Positions 24,345 through 35,900 of a stretch of DNA of 64,000 bases are shown here, piece after piece. Both the position numbers and the translations under genes were made by a program. Each line of letters begins with the position of its first letter. The first letter of the stretch is position 1. Source of the stretch: Takakia lepidozioides (lineage: Eukaryota > Streptophyta > Takakiopsida > Takakiales > Takakiaceae); assembly GCA_030704615.1 (NCBI GenBank), contig CM060733.1:44888001-44952000 (forward strand), written 5' to 3'. The notes beneath the pieces were generated by a model. That model saw nothing but the letters and a program-made list of their open reading frames with translations, was not told where the DNA came from and did not search any database.

Positions 24345-27300
24345 AAAGATGTGCACGCGAAAGCATTAGCACTGGATCAAGAGCGCTTTGACGTTGCATG
24401 CTTGAGGCAAGATATAATTGACGAATATGAGAAAAAGAGTGGAGAGCTATTGGAGTACCTCAACTCCATGGAGTCGGCATTTGATCACCAACGAGTCGAG
24501 TATGAAGAGCGTCAAGTTGCCCTTAGGAAAGAAAACGAAGAATTGAAGAACGAGTTGGAGCATGGCTGCAGGTTCTATCACACTCACTTAAGATGTGCTG
24601 GCTGGCATCCAGCAATCCAAGAAATTTCTTTCTTATTAACAACACAGTCCTGGAGACCGAAATGAAATGAAATGAAATGAAATGACACTTTTTAACGTCC
24701 GCGGGAAGCTCAAAGAGCTTATGGGACAAAAAGCTCGATGAGACAAAAAGAATAAAAATACAGCCCAGAAGCAACTATGCTCAAGGGATTGCCTAAGGGT
24801 CAAAGTTCCCAAGCATTTCTGATCCTCATAATGGAAGACGTCAGTGAGAGATTGAGTTCGACGGAATAGACAGTGGAATTTCCCACGGATCTCAGAATAC
24901 AGAGGGCAATTCAAGGAGAAGTGTTCAGATTCAGTTTCAAATTCTTGGTTGCGCCCCGTGCAAGCTGGGAAGAAAGGAAGTAATTGGTTGACAAAAAACA
25001 CGGAACATGGGGAGCAGAGACTAGGTACCTGCTAAGAGTAAAGCTTGATCCACATGCAGAAAGCGCACTAAAGCACTTGGGAAGCCAAAACCTGTAATTT
25101 GCATTCTATACTGGTTCATAAATTGAAGCATCTTTGTACACAAAGCTGGCTTGACTGCTATTGGTCAGCCAAACTACTATTGAAACAATAGCACAACAAC
25201 TAGGCTCACCATTCTGACTCGAGGTGCCTCACACTCAATTAGCTTTTCTCTGTAGCTGTCACAGTTGCTAGAGTTGGTCAGCAACCTTAACAACGTACCA
25301 TTTACGTGCTTTCTTTCTTCCCCACTCCTCTCCATACATTCTATTACTGAGAGAGAAAATGAATGTGATGCTTGCAGAGCACACTTGACTGAGCACATCC
25401 CAAAGGGACAACAACGGGAGAGAAGGAATTGGGAGGTCGATCGAACTATTGACATCCTTGAGGTTGAGGATAAGGAACATGAGAAATGCCTTAGGAAGAA
25501 GCATAAAAGGGTTCAGGTCAGCCAACATGAAATTCTTGTAATTGTATGACTCCACCTATACTATCTGTCACCACACAATTTTGTGGATTGGGTGATATAG
25601 GGACATCTGGTGGATAACTTTCTTATTTCCCTCCCTCTATATATACGTATCTCTTTCTATGCATCTTATTGCACACTGTCATGTCATCCCTATAATGAAC
25701 CCACCATTCCTTGACATACTTGGGTGGCTCAAGCATCATACTTTGTCTCACACCGAGTGAGTCAAAACCCGCAACCAGCTCCTGAATGTGTCATTACCTG
25801 CAAGGGCTACCCTCTCAAGGGTGTCGATTGCCAACATTCAAATAGAACAATCAAGATGTGCATCGGTCTCTAAGATATGACCACAAGGTCACAGATTTCT
25901 CATCTCCTTCTCTGGGTGCAATAGACTTCTGCTCATGCAATAGACTCCTGGTGGATTATAACTTTGCAGACTCCGCACTCCCACGTGACCGGCCTATTCC
26001 CATAGCGACCCCCACCGTACATGTTCACAATGTTGCTATTTGACAAGTCAGCGAGACTAGTAAGAGTATCCAAATTGCCTTGCCAAGTGATTGTTGAATA
26101 CCGAAGGACCTCACAAAAATCTGGCAACCCATCAGTCATGTTCATCAAAATGCCGCTTGAAAGTACTCATCATGTTTAGGAACTACTGAAAAAAAGTATT
26201 TGGGAATGGTGGAATAACAGGAGCTGCAAGGGGTGGTGGATGACTTGCAGCTAGAGATCACCAAAAAGGAAGAGCTATATCTTCGCCGCAAGAAGAAAGA
26301 GGAAAGGATAAGGAATCGCATGGAGTTTGAAAACCATGAACTTAGGCGGAAAGCTGCCCTTGGGTGGATGCTAGGCTGCCTCTCTGGTATAGCAATCTAT
26401 CACATTGATGGATCCAGTGGAAAAGAGGGATGAGACTAGGACAGAAAAAGTGGGGTAGCACTTAGCAAGGTAAGCACTGCTTGAACTCCATAGAAGAATC
26501 TCCATGCCCTCCCAAACACACGCATGCACTGGCTGTGCTTAAAGCCAGTCCAATGCGTACTCTCTCTCACACATAGAGTTCTTTCATTTATTTCTCTTAA
26601 TTCTTTCTCTCTAAGGTGCGACTGCCAGTGGTTGCCTAATGTGGCTAATCTCCGATGCTACTGTGTAAGAAGATTGATACAACTTCAAGTTGCAGCAGTA
26701 AACTTCAACAAGATACGTCCGGAAAAAAAAGACATGTTTATAAGATAACGCTCAGTTGTGCCATCTCTCTGCCTACTTGGGAAGAGAATTTGAACTTGCT
26801 CAATCTCACATGAGAGTAGGAGCTCATGAGAGTGAGAACTTCAGTTGACAAATTTACAGTGACATAGACAGCCAACAGAAAGGGCTATTATTCAAGGAAA
26901 CATAGAAAGCTCGATGTATGTCAACATTAATCTCATGTGTACGTTCAATATTAAACCTGTGGGTGGTGTGGTCTGGCAGAGCTGTATTTGCGACTTGATC
27001 CGGCAGAGATTGGGAAAGCTGGAATTATGAAACTGGTCCGCAAAGTGCAAAGAGAACTAGAATGTGGAAACCATGTCTTCAGCGGGGCAGGAATGCCCCC
27101 CATTCTGGAGTATGAATTGATAGAAAGAGAGATCCGACGATTAATTGATCATGCTCAAGCGTCTCGTACTATACCGCTATGGACAGGCAGTGAGAAATCC
27201 TGCGCCATGATCAGAGCTGAAAGTGTAAAAAGATTACCCAGACCATTCTCTGGCGAGCTGTCTGGTGACCAATGGAAGCGGATGTGCAAGAGCAAAGCTC

Positions 27301-28009
27301 TCCCGCGAGGCCAGGCAGAGGCTCTTAGACCCACCACCGCACCCTCAAATCTGTGAGTGAAATACTCTGACTATAAAAGAACAAGAATCTACAGAGGTTT
27401 AATAGTTGTTCAGAGGTTTGTTTTCCTTGCACGTTATCCTGCATGCCCAAAAAATTGGTGCCACATCGAAATTTATGCACTAGATGTCTGGACAAAAACC
27501 CTCGGTCAATTTGCATTTACAAGGTGGTTTGCAACTGCAAGAATGACATCAATTGCTGTTGGTGCTCATACCTGTTTTGGGTCTGTCTGTGTGCTTAATG
27601 ACAGTGCAAGGGAGTGATCAGAAGAGTGTCATGAGAGAGTGACTGGAAACTGAAAGCTTGAAACTAGTCCTGCGTCCTGGATGTGCAGACAATCAAACCG
27701 ACAGGCCACAGCTTGTTCCCAGTTTGTAGTGAATTGCATTGACCAGAAGCACAGCGCACCCCATAGTTGTTATGTTACCTGTCACCCCCAGCCCCAGATT
27801 GAGCTTTTGAAAGAGAAGCGCATGCACGACGTGCCTGCCCCCAAGAAGGAGCCCCCTGGGAGCACATGGATCTGGCTCATGGAGAGCGAGGAAGATGCGA
27901 CAAATTCTTGTCGTCAATCGGAGCTCAAAAAAATGCTGAGAGGTCTGGAGAGCAGCGTGAGCTACCTCCTCGGCCAAGAAAGGCGACGACGCCTGGAAGA
28001 GACAAGGTG
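24345..28009 (+). CDS. Putative coiled-coil protein gene, multi-exon, unrecognised
   Basis: Exons with agreeing phases: about 24345-24571 (phase 2 end), 25354-25516, 26221-26386 and 26980-27352 or to the stop at 27354. A further coding-like exon lies at 27792-28009 with stop TGA at its end; its junction to the previous exon is unresolved. The predicted protein is highly charged and heptad-rich (ERQVALRKENEELKNELEHG, LQLEITKKEELYLRRKKKEE). A second part contains ELYLRLDPAEIGKAGIMKLV and a C-terminal RQSELKKMLRGLESSVSYLL. A Cys pair pattern (CRENECDAC) spans the first junction. No upstream start exon was found. I do not recognise the family; cytoskeletal or scaffold roles would be guesswork. 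Confidence 0.5.
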
Positions 28010-28137
28010 AATTCCATCTTTCTATGTCTAGGACCAGTTATTTTTTCCTTACCCCTCATTAATAAATTTTCAGGGCTACAATCCCCATGTTCTAAGAAAA
28101 AGAAAAAGAAAAAGTTTGCCATATTTCATACCAGTAG

Positions 28138-28192
28138 GGTCGGGTCTAAGCCCTAAACTCTAACCCTAAACTCTACCCCTAAACCCTAAACT
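28138..28192 (+). repeat. Interstitial telomere-like repeats
   Basis: Several CCCTAAA and near variants in a row (CTAACCCTAAACTCTACCCC and following), matching the Arabidopsis-type plant telomere motif. The tract is short and degenerate. Confidence 0.7.
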
Positions 28193-29038
28193 TTGTCCAT
28201 CTAATCTCGAATGATTCTTGCAATTTTTGGGAAAAGATGGCGTCCTGGGCAGCAGATCTGCGGAGGTCATTTGGATGGATAACATCTATTCCAAAGCGTG
28301 CCTTCGCGGCTTTTACAATTCTGTGTTTTCTTTCAAAATTTGATTACCCAAGCTCCGGTGTCATTTTCCCAAAAATAAAATGATATGTATAGCCTTGTCA
28401 TTTTATCCTCCGAGTAACCATAAATTATTATGTCTATTTATTTCTCCTATGGATTTATTTATCCTGCGGGTAAAGGGTAAAGGCTAATATTTTGGTAAGG
28501 ATAAATGATCTACCCTTTATATACCCCTCGAGTAAATAAAGGATATATTATTTTTTTGGTTGAATGAGGTTGATTGTATCACATGTTGTGTGAACAATAT
28601 GAGGGATGATCATGATGGTATTTCATCAAAGACAATAATCAAAGACCATGTAATGTAATATATAATTTTAAGGTCTAGGGCTGATAGGATGACATATCTG
28701 TATCAGTTCCCCTCTATGTTCCCTATAAAGCATCATCTCAATCAAGAGCAAGACTCTCATCAACATCATGGAATTCCTCTACCATACCCTCGAATTCCTC
28801 ATCAAACTCAGCCATTGAAGCCTTAATATGCACCAGGACTATGGTGCATTGGTGCCTCCAGTGAAGCCCTCTTATGGAAAGGAGATCGATACCCACAAAT
28901 ATGGTGATAGTGAAGGCAAATAAAAATGAAAACCTCTTCTAATGCTTGTATAGAGAAATTAGATTCTAATTGCTGTGATGATGCCTAGCGTTTTTTTGCT
29001 GACGATTTTTTGCCAAATTTCGACCTCAGAAAAATAAA

Positions 29039-30246
29039 TTATGGATGAATTCGCCAAATATGGATGATATAAATGGATTTAAGTATGGAAGTGGATGATT
29101 CTGTCCTAATTTCAATGGATAAACAGAATGTATGGCTATTTTGTGCCAAACTTTGTAGCCATTCGCGCTATTTTCCAAATTCCAGAAAAAAAACACTGAT
29201 GATGCCCTTTCTATGGTACACAAGGGCAATAGGTAGAAACACCTAAAATGGATCATTTAAAGAAATGTGTGCAGTTTCAGGTGTGCACTCTCGTCGTATA
29301 TATTTTTCTGATGTGGGCACATAGAAATGAAATTTAATACAAAATAAATAAATAATTCCCGAATTGTTTTGTAATATTGGTGAATATTCAATGTGAAATC
29401 ATGGAATAACCGTGAATGGACCAGTGGGGGGTACTATTTTGAACAGGAAGTGCACTTTGTTTGGAGCCAAAGGTGCCCAAAAAGTGTGCATCCTCATTTT
29501 ACTGATTAAACAACATAGTAACATGGACCATGTCAGTCAACTAACCTAACCATTTATTGACCTTAAAGTAACCTCCCACCTTAAGGAAATCTGAGCTCAA
29601 GGTCCATTTGGATTAAACTCAATCCTGGATTATTGATCTAGTTGAAACTCAATCATGTTAGGATTCTTTCTCTATCAAAGTGCGCACCGATGGTTAAGTA
29701 TGTATGACGCCTCCCAAAGGGACCGTAACTTATGGTGTCACTTCACCACAAGGGTTACTGCATTCCAGCGAAAGGTGGACACTTTCACGACATGGTTTGA
29801 ACCCACAACCACATCCAACGTGGTATGTGCCCATTACCACTGGGCTAACTTGTCCGGTAAGTGATATCAACATGATCATGTATGAGTTATAAGGGTTCAT
29901 TGGAGTTCCATCGTGGCCCACCACATGACCTAATTTGGACCGCTTGTGATCAAAGCACATATGGTTGTATTTTTCTAGGGGTCCGTTTTGGGTACAACTC
30001 CATTTTAGGTGTTTCTACCTTACTTGTACCTGCTGCAATGAAGCCCTTGTAGGCAGGATAATGGTACACCTTGGAGATGGTAGGCCCCCTTATATGTAGA
30101 CAGTAGGCTAGTGTTTTTCATAAGAAATTTGGAAAACAGCACGAGTGGCTCCAGAGTTTTGCAGAAAATAGCGGTACATTCTGTTCATCCACCTCTGTAC
30201 CATAATCCATTTATATCATCCATATTTGGCAAATTTATCCATAGTC
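29039..30246. mobile_element. Fold-back element with long inverted arms
   Basis: 29039-29252 is an imperfect reverse complement of 29999-30246. Both ends share GCCAAATATGGATGATATAA and AGGTAGAAACACCTAAAATGG, the latter at the inner ends. The loop is about 750 bp and contains a tRNA-like SINE. The structure fits a fold-back or MITE-like DNA element without its own transposase. Confidence 0.6.
29755..29865 (-). mobile_element. tRNA-derived SINE-like unit 1
   Basis: On the minus strand an A box (TTAGCCCAGTGGTAA, about 29848-29835) and a B box (GGGTTCAAACC, 29804-29794) stand about 33 bases apart, as in tRNA-type polymerase III promoters. The rest does not fold as a tRNA gene by eye, so I call a SINE head. 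Confidence 0.6.
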
Positions 30247-30484
30247 TATTTTTTATATGCAGAAATGAAATGCGATTTCATCCATGAAAAAACAGGGGAT
30301 TTGTGACAGGATATCCCATTGCATTTTTTCTATTTTTTTTTATTTTTCTCGTTTCTAAAGGAAAGCTGGGAGGGACTGCTCACAATTCAGGCCCTTGATG
30401 AGGGGGAAAAATTAACTCCCTTTCAGATAAGCCATTAGGCACACAAGAGGGAAACATCACCACCAGACCGGTCACGAACAATCC

Positions 30485-30572
30485 ACACACCGCGCAAAGG
30501 GCAGTGGGTTTGAACCCTGAACCACCAGGGCGATACACTGTGCACTTACCAGCTGAGCTATCAGCCGGTGTC
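30485..30572 (-). mobile_element. tRNA-derived SINE-like unit 2
   Basis: Minus strand: A box TAGCTCAGCTGGTAAG (about 30560-30545) and B box GGGTTCAAACCC (30517-30506). The A box is nearly a perfect tRNA D-arm. A true tRNA gene is less likely: the acceptor ends do not pair and related units lie nearby. Confidence 0.6.
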
Positions 30573-31059
30573 ATTTCCTGATGTCGAAATTCACCAATAA
30601 AAAGACGTTGTAGGAAGGATGGTGTGCCCTTGCCACTTGGTATGTCCCTTATAAGTTATGTTCGCAACGCCTTTTGAGATGGTACTCGAGGGAGGTCCCT
30701 TGTCAAGGCCTTCCTACTTAGGCATTAAGAAGAGTTTTATTTTTGCTATTTATCCTCCAGAAGTATATACTTACCCATGGGTAAAGGCTAGATGGAAATT
30801 ATTTACCATTCGGGTAAGGGTATCTGAGATTATTTACCCGTCTGAAGGGTAAGTGTAAGGTAAATGAAATGGGCAAACCCGGGTAAATAATTTACCCTTA
30901 CCCGGATAAATCTGGGTAAATGATTTTCCCGCACAACACTGGATCTTTCCGCTGCATATATATATATATAAAAGATAAAAGATAAAGTTTCTTTAACGTC
31001 CAGTGAATTTACAGAGCCTACTGCTCAACACACAGGCCATCGAGGGCCCAATGGACGGT

Positions 31060-31160
31060 CTGAAGGCACATGTTGAAGGATTGAACCCAGGATCACCTAG
31101 GTTATGCACAGGCAAGGCACAAACACCAACCACTGGGCTACCTGCTCAAGTGCATATACT
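31060..31160 (-). mobile_element. tRNA-derived SINE-like unit 3
   Basis: Minus strand: A box GTAGCCCAGTGGTTGG (about 31141-31126) and B box GGGTTCAATCC (31088-31078). It has the same organisation and strand as the other two units, about 0.6-0.7 kb apart. Confidence 0.6.
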
Positions 31161-32970
31161 AATGTGGTTCCACCTTCTCACTGGCTGGCTCCACACCAAC
31201 CCTAAGTTATATGAGGGAGGAATGTGTTCCACGCATCTCCCTTTCCGCAACGTGCTTCCTCACTTGCACCCACGGGTTCCTCGCTCCCGCCCCACTGGGA
31301 CCCACAAGAGCTATACTTTAAAAATAAAAATAAAACAGAACAGGGGATACTTCAAAACCGTCCGGGTTCAAAACCGTCAGTGTTTTTGTTTTTCGTTTTT
31401 CCAAAATCGCGGGCAGGGCCACATGTGAACTCTGCCCGGTGCCCAGGTGGCAAGAATAACGAGGTGGCAGGGTTAGAAAAGTGGCTATATACCAAGTGGC
31501 ACGTTCAAAACTGGTCCACGTTTTCAAAATCAGGTTCCTAATATTTAACTACTGGCGCTTTTTGGCAATATTTTTAGATTTTATCCCCATAATTCCTTTG
31601 TACAAGTAGCTGAATCTGGAGATTTTTTGCTAGAAAAAGAAACATATTTATTGAAAAAAAGAGAGGAAAAAAACACACCAGGCAGCGAATGATTCTGAGT
31701 CCTCTTTTTGCTTAAAACGACAAAGAAAAAGAAAAATCGAATAATTCCAAATAAAGCATCCAGGGCCAGATCCCTGTTCTCTTACCAAAAAAAAAAAAAA
31801 ACTGGTGTTCTCCTTTTAAACGACCAAAAGAGAGAAAACAATAGAAATAACAAATAACGAAAGAAAGCAATACACGCGTATGATGTGACTGTACATTCGC
31901 TGGTTTAGGGCAGCTAGGCTCCTCTGGTAGGGCCCCCTGTCTCTTTGCCACCACTGGTCCCCGCCACTGAGTGCAAGGCACGTATCGCCACGTGCGAAGA
32001 CGCAAGTGGTGAGAAGGCATGCGGATGTCGTCTTCCTGCTAGCGCTTTGGACGTCAGACGGAAGCTGGCTGCCATTTGTGCCTCGATTCTCGGAGCCTTG
32101 TTTGTCGACTAAGCAATGCTCGCTGTTGCTTAATTGGTAAGCTGATGACGTTGCGCAAGCTTTGTTCCTATCCGCTGAGTCGCTGACCTATGCCATCCCT
32201 GTTTTTCCGTTTTGGTTGTCTGTGTGTCAATCAAGCAAGGAGATTGGCCGATCTGGCGCTGAATTGCCTTATCCTCCCTGTCATTGTACCTGCATCCTTA
32301 GACTCGGGTTTATCAGGATTTTTCCTCAGGCAGGAATGCACTTGATGTTTTGATCTCCTCCTTTGCCATCTGTGTTCTGGTTCTCCAGGTCGTTCTCCTC
32401 GCTGTTATTGTGTTTACTCACGCCCGGTACTCTGAAGAACTTCCATCCCGTTTGCAGTGTTCCTTCTTCAGTACTTGTTGCAGGCCGTTTTCTCGTCCCT
32501 TCCTTCGGCTCTTGTTGATGTTCTGTCGTCTCCCTTAATCTACACGACACAAGCCTGAATTTTCTCTGACGAAAATACTGTTATCCTCTGCATTTGCACC
32601 GGTACCTGAAAATTCACTGACGAGAGTAGCATGATTGCGCTCCGATACACAAAGTATGGAGAGTGCTCTGCTTTGACACTTCCGAAGTGTGCCTGCAGAT
32701 GAGCTGTTTATGCATTTTGATAGAGAGATACGTTAACCCCATAGAGCTTGGATAAAAAGAGGAACACTGAATGAAAAAGAGGTCGTCTATTTGCCCTTGC
32801 CCTTAAAACCGTTTTGAGCACAATTGGATATTCTGCAAGCTGCACCTGTGCACTAGATCTTGGAGTAGAAAAGGGGAAGGATGAAACAAGGCAGAAGGAG
32901 GGAGGCAGACCTGCCATGGTGATACTGCAACCGGTGGAACCAGGACGCATAAGTGCGCGGCTGTGGTTCA

Positions 32971-35900
32971 ATGGGGAGCCTCATCCAGCAGCGGCCGCCG
33001 CCGGAATACTCCGCTTTCCGCAAGAAAATCACTGTTGAAATTCAGCGCAAGCTGAATAAAGTACTACCTTTGATCTCATGTCTCTGTGCCCCACACAATG
33101 ACCTGTATTTTGGTTTATCTCTGCGCATGTGTTAGTCCACATGTCATGGCAGGGACTTGTACAACTTGCCTGATTGTTGGATGGCAATCAGTTCTCTTTA
33201 GGGTGGAAAATTAGCTTTCGAGCTGTCTGGTGGCTTAGGAGAGAGAGGAGAAGAAGGTTATGCAGGGGAAGGCCACAGGCCATAGGACACAGTAGAACAA
33301 CAGAAATTGCAGAGAGAGAGAGAGAGAGAGAGAGCGCAGCGGCAGCGATTAGAAATCCGTTAATTGTGACAAGCACTCTCTTGCTGCTACAGATATGATG
33401 CAAGCCCTTCTGCTTTGATTCTTTACTGTCCCAGAGTAGATGGATCAATTGGGGAAATGTGTGATATCCAGCTGGGTTTGACTAAGAGTAGTGATTCCCT
33501 GCATCAATGTGTATCCACCCTATGAAGGTGGAAGTTTGTAGCCCATCAACTGTATGCTTCTGTTTGATTGTTACAAGTTAATGGACGCCAATCCTATCTG
33601 GTGACCTTCATCGTGGCAATGCATTAGGTGATCAAGATTCTAGTTAGTTGTCCTGCACCTGCAGCATGTGGTTTGTTTCATCTATTTTTGTAGCGCAAGA
33701 GAGGAGAGGGAGTAAAGGTTCTATGTATGAGTGACAGGCGCTTGACACACCAACCGACCGAGGTGATCTGCTGCGCCAGCTCTTCACTGATGTAGCCTTG
33801 GAGGTTGACCCGCGGGCCCAAGGTATCTGTCTATCCCTTTGCTGTGATCTCTTTCTTTCATGAGGCCATATGAACTCACACAAGATTGTTTTTTATGCTT
33901 TTGTGGTTGGAGTTATTGCCCCAAATAGCTAGAAATGCCATTGGGCGAGTTATGGATTCCAAGGTGGTAGCTATAAATCCAAAGGTGCTTGTTACCATAG
34001 AATCGAGGAGCTGGTGAAAGACCTCATAGCACCATTATCAAAGCCTGCCTACTATACCCTCAAGATTGCTTCTGGGTTTGTGGAAGTGATATGGCAATCC
34101 TGGGCCGACATCAGGCCCTAGTGGTTGATACCTCTGCATGAGGCCCTTGGAGGTTGTGTCATTGTCGGAAAATGATCACTTGTGCATGAAAATGCTACAT
34201 TTGTAGCTGAAGTGGCTGTTATGGTGATGGAATTGCAGCACGACTCTATAGTTCGGAACAGATCACAGATGGCAACACAGGTTTAAAGACTGCCACTGGC
34301 AATCGCCCCTCTCTTTGCTTCTACGAAGTGTTTGCACAGCACTATGCAGAAGTTCCAGACGATGGAAAGGAAATCCTCCCAATCTTTGTGCAACTATGGA
34401 GCCAGTCGTTTGCATCACAGATATTTGCTCTCCTCTTTTATCGCTGGGTATGATTGCCCCAGTCTACTGAAAGATTGAACTTTGAATTTCATCTGGCATA
34501 CATTGCGTGTTCTTCAGAGGCATCGACTCTTCCTCATTTTCTGTCAGATTATTGCATTTCCTTATACAAGCACGTGACATGTCCTTTGACTGTCTCTGTG
34601 ATGTTGTTTGTCCTGTCTTTGGGTGAGGGAGGTTGTATTGTTGTGGTTCCTTATTTCACTTGTCCTTGAGTTATGGAGGCTGTAAATTGCTTGGTCATAC
34701 CATCATGATATCTCTGGTTGTTAAACATGACTCCTTGGAAGTTTTCTGAAGCTGAAATTGTGATGATGGGCCATGGTGGTTGTAGCAGTTGTTTGAAATC
34801 CCACAAGAGGAGGCAGAGGGCCTTTTACGTTACGCCACAGCATTTTCAGAGGGTGCTAGTAACATTTTCTGGTATGGAGTGACCCTTCTTCTTTCTTGTG
34901 ATTTCTGGGGCTGTACCCTATCTTCACAATTGGCACTCAAAATGTATAAGAATTAAGCTCCATTTGTTCTCCTTGTATAGTTCTTGGAGAAACTTGATGT
35001 CAGTTGATTGTGATTGGCTTTTTTCTTATCAGCAAAGTTATCTATCTAGTCTTAGGCATAAATGCTCGATTGCCAGCACCTATGTGTTGCTACAATGTGA
35101 CATTATTCTGCCCAGACTGTAGGAAGGTTTCATAGGTATGCAGTTCTTTTATTTGTATCCTAGTTTCTCCCTTCATAACCTAGCATGAGGGGATAACCTA
35201 TAAAATGTTCCAATAATCAGAATAGTGGATGGATGGGCTTCAAGTTATGTCCATTGTGCTGGGAAAAAGTGATGTTAAGGAGTCTGCTGGGTGAGTGGGG
35301 CCTGGCCTTTAGACATCTCATTCATGGACTTACTAGACTGCCATGGGCTGGCGTTTATTGCTGTGAAGGATGGATGTTCAAAGCAACATACGACGATTTT
35401 TTTCTTTGTTCAATGTGAGTTGTTTTCATCATGTAATTGGATGAATTGTTCATTTGGGTTTTTAAACTTCCATGATGTACTAGGATTCCAGCATACTTTG
35501 AAAGTCAAGCCATCTACATGTTCTCTAGTTCGTATCTTCCTTGTTTTTTCGGTTGCTGGACAGCTGTAGTAAATTATTGCTTTGAAGGAGATAATAATAG
35601 GACTTCAGTTTTCAAGTCTGAAGAGAGGGTAGTTTGGTTTTTATGGCTTCTGCCATTTATTTTGGATGGCTACGTTTGTCAAGTGCAGTACCTATTTGAG
35701 GAGGTGTTCATGGATCGGACTCGTTTAAACCGGATTCCCATGCAGGTGGTGTGGGCTTCCCCCTTTTGACAATGATCTGACCCTCCCTTTTCTTTCTTCT
35801 CTCATTGGTATTGAACTGTTTGGATGTTCACACAGTAGGTGTCAAGAAATAGAGAAAGTGAAGTCATGTCCAGATCTGTTGTGGTTTTGGATTTGTGACA

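Larger units (their letters stand above)
28200..32600. other. Gene-free repeat-rich spacer
   Basis: No coding exon supported. It holds a fold-back repeat (29039-30246) and three tRNA-like SINE units. Two related stretches rich in GGGTAAA/TTTACCC lie at about 28390-28550 and 30740-30930, perhaps ends of an AT-rich element. A TA microsatellite sits near 30957-30970. The stretch 31600-32600 shows only low-complexity and unclassified sequence. Confidence 0.55.
32620..34745. repeat. Right arm of the large inverted duplication
   Basis: Reverse-complement partner of 1-2330 plus 3380-3490. It includes the promoter side and exons 1-3 of the plus-strand gene, plus an AG microsatellite (33312-33334) in intron 1 that corresponds to CT-rich sequence near 1745-1840. 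The homology reaches base 1 of the window on the left arm, so the true end of the arm near 34745 is not established. Confidence 0.85.

Noticed and set aside
30485-30572. A real tRNA gene on the minus strand
   Set aside because: A and B boxes are good, but the ends do not form an acceptor stem by eye and two similar units lie nearby, so a SINE head is more likely.
34454-34669. Open frame conserved in both inverted arms
   Set aside because: It lies in intron 3. The few differences between arms show no codon-position bias, so conservation reflects only the recent duplication.
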